Shown here one piece after another: positions 22,893 to 35,299 of a stretch of DNA of 64,000 nucleotides. The DNA is taken from assembly GCA_030562195.1 (NCBI GenBank), contig CM060199.1, positions 25,998,338 through 26,062,337 on the forward strand. The letters are read 5' to 3'. The translations under genes were made by a program, and so were the position numbers. Origin of the DNA: Nipponacmea schrenckii (Eukaryota > Mollusca > Gastropoda > Lottiidae). The notes beneath the pieces were generated by a model. It searched no databases, was not told the origin of the DNA, and saw only the letters and a program-made list of their open reading frames with translations. Numbering within the stretch: position 1 is the first letter of the stretch; each line of letters starts with the position of its first letter.

Positions 22893-23392
22893 NNNNNNNN
22901 NNNNNNNNNNNNNNNNNNNNNNNNNNNNNNNNNNNNNNNNNNNNNNNNNNNNNNNNNNNNNNNNNNNNNNNNNNNNNNNNNNNNNNNNNNNNNNNNNNNN
23001 NNNNNNNNNNNNNNNNNNNNNNNNNNNNNNNNNNNNNNNNNNNNNNNNNNNNNNNNNNNNNNNNNNNNNNNNNNNNNNNNNNNNNNNNNNNNNNNNNNNN
23101 NNNNNNNNNNNNNNNNNNNNNNNNNNNNNNNNNNNNNNNNNNNNNNNNNNNNNNNNNNNNNNNNNNNNNNNNNNNNNNNNNNNNNNNNNNNNNNNNNNNN
23201 NNNNNNNNNNNNNNNNNNNNNNNNNNNNNNNNNNNNNNNNNNNNNNNNNNNNNNNNNNNNNNNNNNNNNNNNNNNNNNNNNNNNNNNNNNNNNNNNNNNN
23301 NNNNNNNNNNNNNNNNNNNNNNNNNNNNNNNNNNNNNNNNNNNNNNNNNNNNNNNNNNNNNNNNNNNNNNNNNNNNNNNNNNNNNNNNNNNN
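22893..23392. other. Assembly gap, 500 N
   Basis: Exactly 500 N, probably a placeholder of unknown true length. It starts at the last readable base of the right inverted repeat of the IS3EU-like element and ends inside a Tigger transposase. Confidence 0.95.
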
Positions 23393-24115
23393 TTTCGGAA
23401 AGCTTTTGAACTTTCTGAAGCATCGTGGCCGTTTACTTTTTCCAATGACGAACAGACGACTTTTTTCACTGCCATGCGCATTAGCGCACACAGTAAGTGA
23501 TACTCTGTTTTTCAGTTTTTTAGTCCCTTTAACAAATTCGCTTGTTGTCAGCGAACGGTCGGGTAACATGGCAAAGAACAATCCGGTTTCATCCATGTTG
23601 AACACATCACGTGGGGCGTAAGTTTTCAAGATCTCTCTTGCCTCTGTGATGCCGGTTTCAATAAGCTCCGGATCAACACCCGCATTTTCTCCGCTGATTT
23701 TACGGCTGGCAATTCCATATCGGTGTTTAAAGGGATTAATCCATCCATTGGAATACTGGAACTCGCCGATATCAAGCCTTGCTCAAAATGCTCTTGCTTT
23801 TTGTCTCAAAATGTCCTGTGTCACAGTCACATTCTTTGCACGTGCAGTTGTGAACCATAGGAAAAGTGCTTTCTCCATCTTGTCGTGTTTGGCGGGTCGA
23901 AGCTTTTTGGCGCCAAGTGCTGATTCAGAGAGATCTCCAAGACACTTTTCCGACTCATGCAGAATATCCCCTACCGTCCTTCTCTTGATTGGCTTTGCCC
24001 AGGTTAACGCAAAGTGGTCGGTGATATCCTGCTGTGATTTTGTCGGCTACTTTTTCGAAAACTTGCATATTTCACGCTTGTCATTAGCCGTTAGATGTTG
24101 TCTTTTAGCAGCCAT
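23393..24115 (-). pseudogene. Tigger/pogo-type transposase, broken, cut by gap
   Basis: From the ATG at 24115 one frame reads through to the gap with only two interruptions: TAG at 24049-24047 and TGA at 23785-23783. It begins MAAKRQHLTANDKREICK and includes a CENP-B-like helix-turn-helix region (TWAKPIKRRTVGDIL) and a second DNA-binding region (KNVTVTQDILRQKA). The DDE core then starts with FNMDETGLFFAMLPDR, which holds the first catalytic Asp, and a LTVCANAHGSEK strand. This is the Tc5/Tigger architecture. The rest of the core is hidden in the N run. Two nonsense codons make this copy inactive. Confidence 0.85.
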
Positions 24116-24540
24116 CTTGACAACAACAGTGCCGTATAGGCCTACTACTACACACCACGTGGTTTAACATGACTGTACGGGGATTCCCTAGCACTAAATT
24201 TTAATAAACTCGGCTCCCATTCAACCTGCGATTGACTCTCGCTGGCGGTATAAAGAGGTTGTCGTGTATGTATTAACTTAGGAATGTACATGGCATAACT
24301 CTCGGCGATGGCGGATAGCGGGGGGCGGTACAACGGGACAAATATCAATGCATTTAGATACGGAAGATCCGTGCAATGGCAATTTCCGGGCGATAGGCGA
24401 GGTGGGTGTTTTTTGTTTTTTTTGTTTTTTTTTTTGGTAAAATTGAACATGAACTGTGAATTGTAGAATGTTGAATATTTAATTAAAATACGATTGCAAT
24501 GTCATTCCTTTTTCTTTTAACTATTATGATCTAACAAGAT
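24116..24540. other. 5' flank of the Tigger element
   Basis: Non-coding, with a GC-richer stretch at about 24300-24400 (gcggtacaacgggac) that could be the Tigger terminal region, ending in T-rich sequence near 24410-24435. I could not pair it with the other end because of the gap. Confidence 0.4.
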
Positions 24541-24559
24541 TTATACCAAGGCTATGTCC

Positions 24560-26190
24560 ATTTTTCAAACTGCATTGCTGAAGGACTGAACATGAGATAG
24601 AACCTGCTGTTTAGGCATTGCAAAAAGGTGGGCTGCTTTTGGTAGTTTATCCATAGAGTAACCTCTTGATAAACATTCCTATAGAATTTAGGCAATGCAA
24701 AAAGGGAAAAAATAAGTAATGGTGTTATGCACAGTAAAACTGTTTTATAAACCGCAAAACCGGTTTCTCTCAGATATTGTTTTCGGTGGACTATTTTCGA
24801 TAGTTTTTCTTTAGAGTAACCTCATTTCATCCCTGATACACATCCATATGAAATTTAGGCAAAGGAAAAATGGAGAAATAAATATGCAATAGTCTTACGC
24901 ACCGCAAAACTGTTTTATAAACCGTAAAATCAGTTTTATAAACCTTAAAACCTGCTTCTCTCAAATAGTGTTTTTGGAAGTCTGTTTTCATTGGTTTTTG
25001 TATAGAATACCCTCCATCTAAGCCTGATACAAAATCATATGTAATTTAGGCAATGATAAATTGGAAAAATATCATTGTTATGGTGTTATGAACCGTAAAC
25101 TGTTTTATAAACCGCAAAACTTGTTGCTCTCAGATGGTGTTTTCTCGGGGCTGTTTTCAATGTTTTTATCTAGAGTAACCTCTATCTATCCCTGATACAC
25201 ATTCATAAGTAGATTAGGCAATGATAAATTGGAAAAATATCATTGTAATAGTGTTATGTACCCTAGAACTGTTTTATAAACCGCAAACCTGCTTCTCTCA
25301 AATAGTGTTTTTTCGGCTGTTTTCGTTAGTTTTTGTATAGAATATACACATTCATAAGTAGATTAGGCAATGATAAATTGGAAAATCACGTTAACCTGTT
25401 TTATAAACCGCAAAACCTCTTTCTCTCAAATAGTGTTTTTGGAAGTCTTTTTTCATTGGTTTTTGTATAGAATACCCTCCTTCTAAGCCTGCTACACAAT
25501 CATATGTAATTTAGGCAATGATAAATTGGAAAAATATCATTGTAATAGTGTTATGCAGCGTAAAACTGTTTTATAAACCGCAAAATCAGTTTTTTAAACC
25601 GCAAAACCTGCTTCTCTCAAATAGAGTTTTTGCGGCTGTTTTCGTTAGTTTTTGTATAGAATATTCAAATTTCTAAGTACTTTAGGCAACGCAAAAGTGA
25701 AAAAATATCTTTGTAATAGTGTTATGCACAGCAAAACCTGTTTCTCTCAGATGATGTTCTCGGGGAGGGGGCCTGTTTTCAATGTTTTCCTCTAGAGTAA
25801 CCTCTATCTATCCCTGATGCACATTTGTATGTAATTTAGGCAATGATAAATTGGAAAAATATCATTGTAATAGTGTTATGCACCGTAAACCTGTTTTATA
25901 AACCGCAAAATTTCTCTCAAATAGTGTTTTAGATATTTTTCTATAAAATACCCTCTATATCTATCCCTGAAAATTGGAAAAATATATCATTTTAATAGTG
26001 TTATGTACCGCCAAGCTGTTTTATAAACCGCAAAACCTGTTTCTCTTTCAATGTTTTTCTTTCGAGTAACCCCTATTTATCCCTGATACACATTCATAAG
26101 TAGATTAGGCAATGATAAATTGGAAAAATATCATTGTAATGGTGTTATGCACCGTAAAACTGTTTTATAAACCGCAAAACCTGTTCGTCA
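24560..26190. repeat. Degenerate satellite array, about 178-bp unit
   Basis: The phrase gttttataaaccgcaaaac recurs at about 24744, 24912, 25090, 25270, 25389, 25567, 25892, 26023 and 26163. It is followed each time by tctctca(a/g)atagtgtttt, a T-rich segment, tttaggcaatg and gttatgcaccg. The common spacing is 178-180 bases, with several shortened units. No coding sequence. A single inverted copy of the phrase occurs at about 26465-26485. Confidence 0.88.
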
Positions 26191-26459
26191 GTTCTCTTAT
26201 ATATATCTTTCGTATTAGAGGTTTCCTTGTCATTGATAGGCATTAAATATGATACACACCGTGTTTAGTATAATCTAAATCTAAAATAGATCACTGAAGC
26301 TATAATGTCACAACAATAGTTTTTTTTTATCAGATAAAAAATGTATAGAAATTACAGAAAATAGTTTATATATCTTTCTGTTCTTAACGAGAACGCCTCC
26401 CATGTTTTGTCATTGTTACATGACCTGTCAACCTTTTGAGTGACACCAGGTTATACGGT

Positions 26460-26815
26460 TTGTAACAGGTTTTGCGGTTTATAGAATAGACCGTTCGTGT
26501 TAAGATGTGTAGTCCGCGTTTTAGACTGAATCGGTTACGACTAATCTCCCTTGCACAAGTACTTAGAACGTTGGTAGCACGCTTGTATTATTATGTTGAC
26601 GATAATAAACAACTGTTTTGTACACCATCTTCGTCTTTGTGATCTCAGAACCAATCAACATGGTGAAGTCAGTTCTGCCTGAAGCTGTACTGAAGATCCC
26701 GTAGCCAGGTATTTGACTCTGAAACGTCGACTTGAACCGATGGCGATAGCGTAAAAGAGAACTTTTCTAAATGGAAACGTCAGATGGAAGTATACAGTAC
26801 AGCAACTTTCTAACT
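26460..26815 (+). mobile_element. Ty3/gypsy-like relic: LTR end, primer site, Gag start
   Basis: An AATAAA-like signal at about 26601 is followed by a stretch ending CAACA at 26660, then TGGTGAAGTC, which begins with the TGG expected of a tRNA primer-binding site. Near 26765-26812 one frame reads ENFSKWKRQMEVYSTATF, like the start of gypsy Gag, and ends at a stop. A one-base shift precedes it. The left edge of the LTR is not determined, and nothing downstream continues the element. Confidence 0.45.
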
Positions 26816-26824
26816 TATCTTCGT

Positions 26825-26975
26825 CGCCGGCGACGGTCTGCAGTTCGTCGGCAAAATAAGCTCAGACGATCGACAATTGAAAAAAGTGCAGACGGTCGCC
26901 AGTTCGTCGCCAAATATTCGGCGACAGTCTGCAGACGGTCGCCAGTTCGTCGCTGAATATTTGACGACCGTTGTC
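26825..26975. repeat. Short CG-rich direct and inverted repeats
   Basis: cgacggtctgcagttcgtcg and gacggtcgccagttcgtcg are repeated three times in direct order, with an internal palindrome around gtcgccaaatattcggcgac. It is GC-rich in an AT-rich neighbourhood. The open frames over it on both strands are by-products of the repeats. It may be a small foldback element. Confidence 0.55.
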
Positions 26976-26999
26976 AAAATTTCTATGATCTTTGTGTAC

Positions 27000-28334
27000 A
27001 TCATGGCGTAAAGAATTTGCTTGACAACAGACTAGCTTCTAAATATAGCTACATGTATTGTAGGTCTACATCGCAGCTTTCTTTTTTAATTCAATGTATT
27101 TTGATTCTGGCCCTTTTTAACTGTCCGATTTTTCTACAAACAATGGTTCAGAAACTTTAAATAGTCGCCCACATCCTTGTATCTTCGTCGTAATGCTACG
27201 AGGAAGTAGGCGTGATTAGGCCACGTTGTGTAGGGATTTATATATGAATTTATTAGCCTATGATTCATAAAATAATTTTTATGACAAGAGTAGCCTAAAA
27301 TGATGTCCCCACTTACCTGAAACTAAATAGACTAGGCCTATTTCATTGGTTGGGAGAGTGAATTTTTCAGAATAATCATCTAGCTTCGATACTAGAATGA
27401 TCTCTTTTGGTGAACAAATAAATTTATTGTCACATTCTGCATACCAGTTCACTTTCACAAAGAGAAATATTGTCAAACTGAGCTTGCTATTCGTTCTGAT
27501 ATCTTACCGTAGGTCAACTCATAAAATGCGTTTCCGGATAACCGATGTTGAAACTCTAACCGGTTGCCCGTGAAATCCTAGTATTAGTAGTTACTATTAC
27601 ACCTGAACAAATTCCGATATCAGAATCTGAGACTAAATTATGATTTACCTTTCATTCTGCACTTGTGATGAAACTAAGGACATTTTTATTTTGTATAGTT
27701 TCTTATAAGAATTGTTCACAACTTACTTTGGAGGTACAAATATTGTTATTTACAGTGCTTAAAGATATTGTCATTATATAAATACAAATACTGTAAATAC
27801 CAAAATTTATTTATTTAGTACCGGTATTAATCAGCTTAATATAATCAGTTGTTTACACAGAATAGCATATGGGGGTCAAACATTTTAATTTTTATCATAA
27901 GATGTAAATAAAATAGGTGTCTTCTTTCCGACAAACAGAAGTTGTTTTTACACTGAACCCTTCCTTTAAAGTAGCCTAGTTGAACTAGTTGTGTTTGTCT
28001 TTTGTAACTGGAGTCTTTTGTAACACGTTCACTCAAGAATGTGTGAAGGAAGAATCACTCATACCCATGGGCATACGGGCCGGTTAGAGAAATTTTCGAC
28101 CCTTTGCCTCGGTGTTTTCAGGCCCCGGAAAAATTCGAACCTCTGCCAAAACATGTCCGTAAATGCCGTTATAATTTTAGTTCTTGTCCGGTTTGTGTCC
28201 GGATAATTCTGCCCGGTGGAAGTTTGCACATATTGCCCGGAAAATTCTGTTTGCCTGACCTCGGGGCTGCAGCCCCCCTACTCCTACTGCCCGTATTATA
28301 CCATATATACTCTAAACCCTATAACGCTTAATGG
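27000..28334. other. No gene seen
   Basis: AT-rich sequence with a GC-richer stretch at about 28050-28290 (several ccgg sites). The open frames here are short and resemble nothing I know. Confidence 0.5.
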
Positions 28335-28585
28335 AACACTACTGAGAACACATAAAATGTAACATATACAGAACGTGTAATTGGCGTTCTCAGATTAAAC
28401 ACATGTTCTCGTCGCAGAATACCACATGTTCTACCGAGAACCCTTAGTGTTCCATTTTAAGAACGCATATTTAGTGTTCTCAAAGGTATCCTGAGAACAC
28501 GTTTTACACATAGGACGGATGTAACAGATCCAGAACGCTAAATGGGTGATTTGAAGTAAAATCAGAACACGAGCGTGCATGAGCG
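28335..28585. repeat. Cluster of GAACAC / GTTCTC short motifs
   Basis: About a dozen occurrences of ggaacac, gagaacac, gttctca, agaacgc and similar pieces in both orientations within 250 bases. The same vocabulary returns at 30880-31320. I see no coding. Confidence 0.5.
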
Positions 28586-28589
28586 TGTT

Positions 28590-29050
28590 AACCCAAAGAA
28601 AAAATATTTTGTACAATTTCAAGAATTAAACATGAAAATTAAAAACAACAATCTTCAAAATTTCACGAAGTTTCACTTAACCTGACACTTATTTATGATT
28701 TAATGCCATTTTAGTTGTAAAATGATTTTCAGCTTTCACTTTTTAAATTTGTTGAGACAAAATAATTGCATGACTGTGTGAACCCAAAGAAAAAATATTT
28801 TGTACAATTTCAAGAATTAAACATGAAAATTAAAAAAAAACAATCTTCAAAATTTCACCAAGTTTCACTTAACCTGACACTTATTTATGATTTAATTCCA
28901 TTTTAGTTGTAAAATGATTTTCAGCATTCACTTTTTAAATTTGTTGAGAAAAATAATTGCATGGGCGCGCTAACCCAAAGAAAAAATAATCCGTACAATT
29001 TAACGTGAAAATCAAAAAAACAATCTTCAAAAATTTCAAAAAGTTTCAGT
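28590..29050. repeat. 191-bp tandem repeat, about 2.4 copies
   Basis: Units start at aacccaaagaaaaaa at 28590, 28781 and 28972, exactly 191 bases apart, with few differences. The last is cut short near 29050, next to the end of the minus-strand gene. Confidence 0.9.
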
Positions 29051-29053
29051 TAA

Positions 29054-32000
29054 TTAGCCTTCACTTTCTACTTCTTCAAATTTTGGGAATTTGTCGAACA
29101 CTTGACGAAATGATTTATTAAACACCTTAAACCGTTTGCTTGTATCATGTTTATAAGGTTCTTCCATCGCATATGTTTGTAGAAATCCCAAAAGCATCGA
29201 ATTTTTTTTGGGATAATCCAGGTCGAAAATGTAGGAGCTGATCAACGTCATTACGGCTGCCAACGCCCCACCGCCTATGGGGACCTCATTTTTCATGGAA
29301 TCCATAATTACATACATTCCACTAAGAATTAGATTTTAAGATAACAATACGTGGAGCTTCTTGGTGTAAAGTTGTTAACACTTTTGGAATGTCTGTGTCT
29401 GAAAGATCCTGGAAAATATAAAGATTTTTTCAGTAAAATATCCATTAGTAGGTTTAAAGCTGAACTCCGGTTACAAAAATAGTGTATGATGTAAATAAAA
29501 AAAAAGTCACACCCCACTCAGACGCCATACTTCTTTCTTGTGAAACAAGTATAGCATATGAATATTGAGCTAAGCTCCGCCCACTTCCAGTTTATTACTT
29601 GCAACCAAGCTGTTCACATCCGGTCAGCTCTCGTAAACAGAATTACTCGCTCGAAGCATGGTTGTATATTTACGGCAGATTAAACCTAGCTTAAACTATT
29701 CAAAGAATTCGTCAAAAATCCATATATCCGGTGAAGTGTTCAACGTTTCAAAAATGGCCAAAAGTGCGGCCTCTGTTGATTGGTGTACAGGGGTGACGAC
29801 ATTATGCATTCACATCTCATGAATTCTAAATTTCCTATAACAATGTTTTGTTTTATTACTTTGATACCTGCCAACATTGAAAACAAACTAAAGTGACTGA
29901 AAATGGAAAATCCTATTTGTCAAGAACATTTCATTGAAATGATTGTTTTAGTAGTCCTCACCTCTTTGATTGTCATCACTGACTTTGACTTCGTTTTGGC
30001 ACCTTGGTGCCATTCTGTCCGTTTTTCTATTTCTAATATTGTGGAGATATAGAAAATATACAATATAAATACATGTATTTATGATATATCAATCTCTGAT
30101 TCCAAAGTAACTATTGATCCTCCCCTCTAAAAAACCCAGTGCAATTCTGTCACAACACATATACATGTACTCATCTCGTGGTTTTACAAAGAAATAATTC
30201 TCATAAAATTTCCACAGAATAAAACATAAATTCTAATCAGGTAATACATATATTTGGCCTACATTCCTTCAAAAAACGTACCTCATGGTCAATACTTATG
30301 TCGGCTATCTCCTCAACTGCAAACAAGTGTTTTCATATTATGAGCATTAAAGCAGAATATTACATGTTCTAAATTAGAACACATGGGAACACCTACGTCA
30401 TTATTAGGAATGGCGACGTCATCAAAAATGGCCTGTGTTAGCTAGGTAGAGAAAGGTTGATTTTGAAGTGGGAAGGCAGTGAGCGAACATATAGGCCTAC
30501 AGCAAAACGAAAAAAAAAAAATAGACGTTAAAAGTAACCCTAAAACTCCCGCAAACATGGGAAGATAAACTAAAAGTCAACAACAGACATCGATAATATG
30601 GCCATGCATGGATAGGCCTACTGGGTTAATATAAAAGATAAGTATTCAAAGCTGATGATAAGCCTATAACCCAATTTGACCCACAAAAATATTTTCAATT
30701 TGTCACAAATTTACTGCAAGAACTTAGACGTTAAATGCTAACTGAACAGCTCGTTACCTGATATCAAATTTGCATGAAAAATAGCGCGTTCCTTCTTTCC
30801 TCTCTTGAATGTTTGGCGAGGCTTTCGAAAATTACGCAGACGTTAATAACGGCGCATCCGTTAAAAATTGCGCAGGCGCATTTATCTGTTCTCAAGGCTA
30901 GGTGTTCTCCAATAGAACAGCCGTGTTCTGAGTCGAGAATATAACGCATGGAACATGTTTGGAAACAGAAAAACTTGAACTATAAAACATCTCCAAAAGC
31001 TGAGTTGTGACGGGTATAGGTAAGTAAGGTGGAAACAGTAAGGTGTTGGATCGTCATGTGGATACCCTCAGTGGCCTCAGTGTAGTCATCGCATTAACCG
31101 CTCGTGTCTAGGCCTATATCATCTGCATAACGAGAGTTGGGACTACATAGGTATATAAAGGGACTGAACTAGGCGAAAAAACTAACGCGATATTTGTAAA
31201 TTAATTTATTCCACAAAAAGATATAATTCTTTTTAAGAATACTGCAGTAGAACGTAATACGTTCTGGTAGAGAATGTGTGCATTCTCAGTCAGAACAGGT
31301 GACACTTGTGAGAATGGCCCGCGTTGTAATGTAGCACACCTATGACGCGTCTGACATGTCATTAGATTTAGATAGAAAAATTGCGTTGATAAAATAAAAG
31401 TGTTTATTCGTCAAAAAAATATTTATACTTCGGAGTTACATTAAAACAACTAACAAGAACGTGAAACTTTACCGAATTGCGATAGCATTAACTTTCAACT
31501 TTCAACATGAAAATATTTGTTAGATATAGAATTTAACCTGTGCCAGTGCCTTCTGTTGAATAGGGCCTAGTTACCAATACTAACTGGTTTCTTTTCAATC
31601 ATCCTTATCCCAATTATTCTGCTCCATGCTTTGAGAGGTCATAAATCCTGGGGGGGGGGGGGTCATGATATCCTTTTTTCTCCCACAAGCTTGGCTCAGT
31701 CGATTGTCTGTAATGGACGCAAAATAGGCACTTTAGCATCACAGAACGCCTTTCTCAACTTTAGGCCTAACCATTTATTATTCGAATCTGTTTTTAAAGA
31801 GTCACCACATTGGGATAGCTAAATATTTTCAATAAAAATGTTACGATTAGTTCAATCTGGTTAGACCCCACAAAAATTTCAATTACAGTTGAAGGGAGAT
31901 AACTACTGTTTTTAAACCTAGTAGTTCTAATTTGTTATGCGCAATTATCCAATTTTGGGGTGTAAGCGGATGAATCTTTCTTTTTCATCTGGATGCCATA

Positions 32001-35000
32001 TTGAATAAAATGCTAACACTCAAATCTCTCTCTCTTCAGGTATAAATTTTAATGTTTATCTGAAACGTATTATATTATCACTCTTTATTGTCTGTAAAAA
32101 GAGAAATCCAAGATTTTAGAATAAGATGAATAGCTATTGTTAGGTTATTATGTGTTATTAAGCATATATACAAAGATTTTCGTAGTTCCATGTCGTGGAA
32201 TATTCTAGAATTAAACCACGTGATCTCGCAAGTCAGTTTTCTCCAGAAATCACATATTCACAAGTTTATAATTTTCCTTTTAATTTCTTGTTATTGATAA
32301 AGAGTTAATTCATTTATCACTGTAATATTGGCAATATAAAAAGCATTATTGAATGATGTCACTGTAGTGAGAATTAGATCAAATGTTACTTTGCAAGTAT
32401 GTTGTATTGTAGATCTTTGTAGTCAGTGCATAATTTTAGTGTTATATTTCCTACAATACTCATATTCATATAAAAGGGATGTTTACTTTGACAATTCCAA
32501 TGTTATGTGACATAATATTTGTAATATGTAGTCTTGTGTTGGATGAATCTTTCTTTTTCATCTGGATGCCATATTGAATAAATGCTAACACTCAAATCTC
32601 TCTCTCTTCAGTTTATCAGCTAATCCAAGAAATAGTCACCCTGGGTTTCGGTCTGTCGGTCTGGTAACAAAAAGACATACGCAAGATGTTGAAAATGATT
32701 TATTTGTTGTTTCGTGTCTGTCGGAGAAACCATGACACCGTTAATTAGACTTTACACTTTTCTGTTACTTTCTTTTGTTTTAACATTTAGCAGTTCTTGT
32801 GGGCTCAAGAACTCGAAATAATCTCTCTGATTTCCTTCTCTTTCACATATAGATCTTGATCTCTCGCCACTTCCGACATCCAAAATTGTTATCCCCCTTC
32901 CTCCTCTACATCTACCTCTACCGATTCCCCTTACTGATGCTTCACAAGTCTACAAATGAAAGGAATATTTAACCATAATGTTTGGGGTGTTAGTATGTAA
33001 GCTAAGTTAGCTAACTTACACTCCTGTATACAAGAGTGAAAATCAGTAGCGAATTTCATTTACTGTATATACTGTACCTCCGACAATCTTAGCGAGCGAC
33101 TTCGTCAAATAACCAACACTCCTAAATGGTCGAAGATGAAATATAGCGAACGACTTCGCTAAAAAATTAGCTACTCGTTGGTTTTCCATTATGTAAGAGA
33201 AGCTAATGTTAAGCGAAATCGTTCGCTGAATTTGCTCTTCCACCATATAGGATTGATGGTTATTTAGCGAAGTCGCTCGCTAAGATTGTTAAAGCTACAA
33301 TATAATATACAGTAAATGAAATCCGCTACTGATTTTCACTCTAGTATACAGGAGTGAAAGTTAGCTAACTTAGCTTACGTGCTACCCCCGTAATGTATGT
33401 ATGTGGGCGCGTGTGTGAGTGTTTAACGATTGTGAAGAATTTGCGAGTATTACCAATCCTCGGTTGTAGAAGCAGTTAATACTTACATTAGCTGACACCG
33501 AAACCTCTTCATTATTATTCTGCTGTAAATCAAAATCATATTTATATTGACATTGGTGAATTAAAATATTCAAAAAGACACGCCAAAGCCTTTAAAACAC
33601 AACTCCAAATGTAAAGCTATTTTACTGCAAGACCTCTTAACAAACGAAGAGTTTGGTTCCAACACCAGATAAACGCCATTTTAGACTTTTTTAGTTATTT
33701 CTATTTGTTACATGTACATGTCATAGACAAGGAAATAATAAACAGTATAACTCACATCAACTAAAATGGTCGAATCATCAAAGATCCCAGGATTTTCCTG
33801 AAAATGATCAATAAAGAAATCAAGGTAAGCCTAGTGACAGACTAAGTTTTGTTCAAGTTTATTAAGAACCAATTGCATGGCGATAATATAATTAATCTCT
33901 GATAATTTTAGTCAATAATTAAGTATTTGTTAGTGTAGATGAGGATATGAAGTACTTTTACTTACATCCATAATGGAATCATTATCTTTATCTTAAGAAT
34001 AAAAATCAAACACTTACTTCAATGCATGAGTACTTAAGTCACAAAAAAGAAAGATTCATTTCTTCGTTATGTTATAATATTATTGACAATGAGATAATAA
34101 CTTATCCGCATCTGGTTTTTTGAAAAGAGTGTATGACACCTGTATAAATCAATAATATATCTGTATATGAAGTGAATCAAAATTTATTACACATTGTATC
34201 ATTCATTTTGGAAATCTGCGAATTTAATGGTGATCATGAAATCTTTACTTACATTTTCTACGAAAATTGGTCCCATTATATCCTCTTTCTGCAATAAAAA
34301 TTATACTATGACCTTTAATCACGTCTTAAAATATACTATTACTTTGATAAGATTTAAACACTTGTATTTTAAGAAGTTTGAGCTTTAAGGCTCTATCCCT
34401 AAAACCATTGAAAGTTTTATAAATGTATTCTAATCTGTTCCGAATGTTAAAAGAATACTAATTGACATCGAATGAACTTTTTAAACAATCCCTAAACAAG
34501 CTGTAAATTGAAAGAAAGATTATCCACGAATAGAACCGAACAGAAAATATTGGTCTTAGCTGAAGAAGAGAGAAAAAAAAAATGTTGTTCTATACTTAGA
34601 CATCTAAAAAGCCATTCTTTATCGTATCCCTTCCTGATTTCCTCCTCTCTAAAATGGCTTTTGCCCTTTCCCATTCTTTCAAAAAAAGCCTCTGCTCCCT
34701 GTTTTTCTACAGTAAAGATGATGATAAAATTAAACATATAAAATGCAAAAATCAATTAGTCTACAAGAAATTTCCGAGGATATTTAGAGGGAATCAAATC
34801 GCAATTGTAAAAACAACGCACATAAATTAATCTTTTTTAATACTGACTTATTGCTAAAATCATAAAAGTATCCTCACCACCAATATATAAAATTTTTGTT
34901 TTGAAATTGTTTATCCCTATTTTGAGGCTGGTAATAAGGCTAACATGAACCTTTTGGTCAATCAACTGGTTGGCTGAAATGACTGAAACCATTCCATCGT

Positions 35001-35273
35001 AGTCAAAGAGTATACAGTCTGGCAAAAAAAAAAGAAGATAAGTTTAACATCAAACATATTTTTTTTTTTTTTTTTTTGGAATAAACTATATAAGGACTCA
35101 GACTGTTAAATGATTGGATCGCCTATCACAATATTTGACGAAAATACATTATGGGTAGTGACTATTTTTTCTGTTTATTTGAAAAAAAATGTGAAAATTC
35201 ACTTACAAAATACGGGGTTTGGCTCTGTGAACGTTCCAAGAAGACTCCTTGCTTTTTTTGCAAATTGTTGACA
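29054..35273 (-). CDS. Uncharacterised multi-exon gene, partial model
   Basis: I do not recognise a named gene. Supported exons on the minus strand: 35273-35207, 35018-34878 and 34706-34596, which join in phase. Their product includes LLGTFTEPNPVF, a beta-rich domain around YCILFDYDGMVSVISANQL, then EKQGAEAFFERMGKG. Short acidic exons follow: 34288-34253, 33797-33756, 33522-33487 and 30316-30282. Then come 30032-29962 and a last exon, 29408-29054. The last exon encodes IVILKS and, one base out of frame near 29325, MYVIMDSMKNEVPIGG and DLDYPKKNSMLLGFLQTY. That resembles the C terminus of uncharacterised SAMD3-like invertebrate and fish proteins. Not all phases can be joined, so exons are missing or two genes are mixed. 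Confidence 0.4.
30880..31320. repeat. Second cluster of GAACAC / GTTCTC motifs
   Basis: Motifs such as tgttctc, agaacagc, gaacgtaatacgttc and gagaatg occur in both orientations in two groups (30885-30965 and 31248-31315). They echo 28335-28585. Confidence 0.45.
31969..32611. repeat. 70-bp direct repeat at 31969 and 32541
   Basis: The block from ggatgaatctttctttttc to ctctctctcttcag occurs at about 31969-32039 and again at about 32541-32611 with one base indel. About 500 bases of unrelated AT-rich sequence lie between. Both copies end in a splice-acceptor-like TTCAG. Confidence 0.85.
32997..33378. mobile_element. Foldback MITE, 382 bp
   Basis: The left arm starts GTAAGCTAAGTTAGCTAACT at 32997; the right arm is its inverted copy ending at 33378. 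Similarity extends over about 115 bases per arm (cactcctgtatac, gaaaatcagtagcg, ttcatttactgtata, atcttagcgagcgacttcg). The centre repeats the agcga(a)cgacttcgct motif in both directions. No coding. A target duplication is not clear. Confidence 0.88.
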
Positions 35274-35299
35274 CTGAAACACAGAAAATGAAGTAAGTT

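Noticed and set aside
22791..23629. Open frames of 175-276 codons across the first gap
   Set aside because: Most of their length is N; only the minus-strand Tigger portion is real sequence.
23646..24167. 173-codon plus-strand frame
   Set aside because: Antisense shadow of the Tigger transposase, whose motifs are clear on the minus strand.
24148..24450. 100-codon minus-strand frame upstream of Tigger
   Set aside because: Low-complexity Lys/Asn start over a T-run and no recognisable motif; likely non-coding transposon end.
26771..27004. Arg-rich frames on both strands near 26.8 kb
   Set aside because: Produced by short CG-rich repeats; composition mirrors the repeat on both strands.
31650..31662. 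G-run as a quadruplex element
   Set aside because: A single uninterrupted G homopolymer of about 12 without the usual four separated tracts; probably simple repeat.
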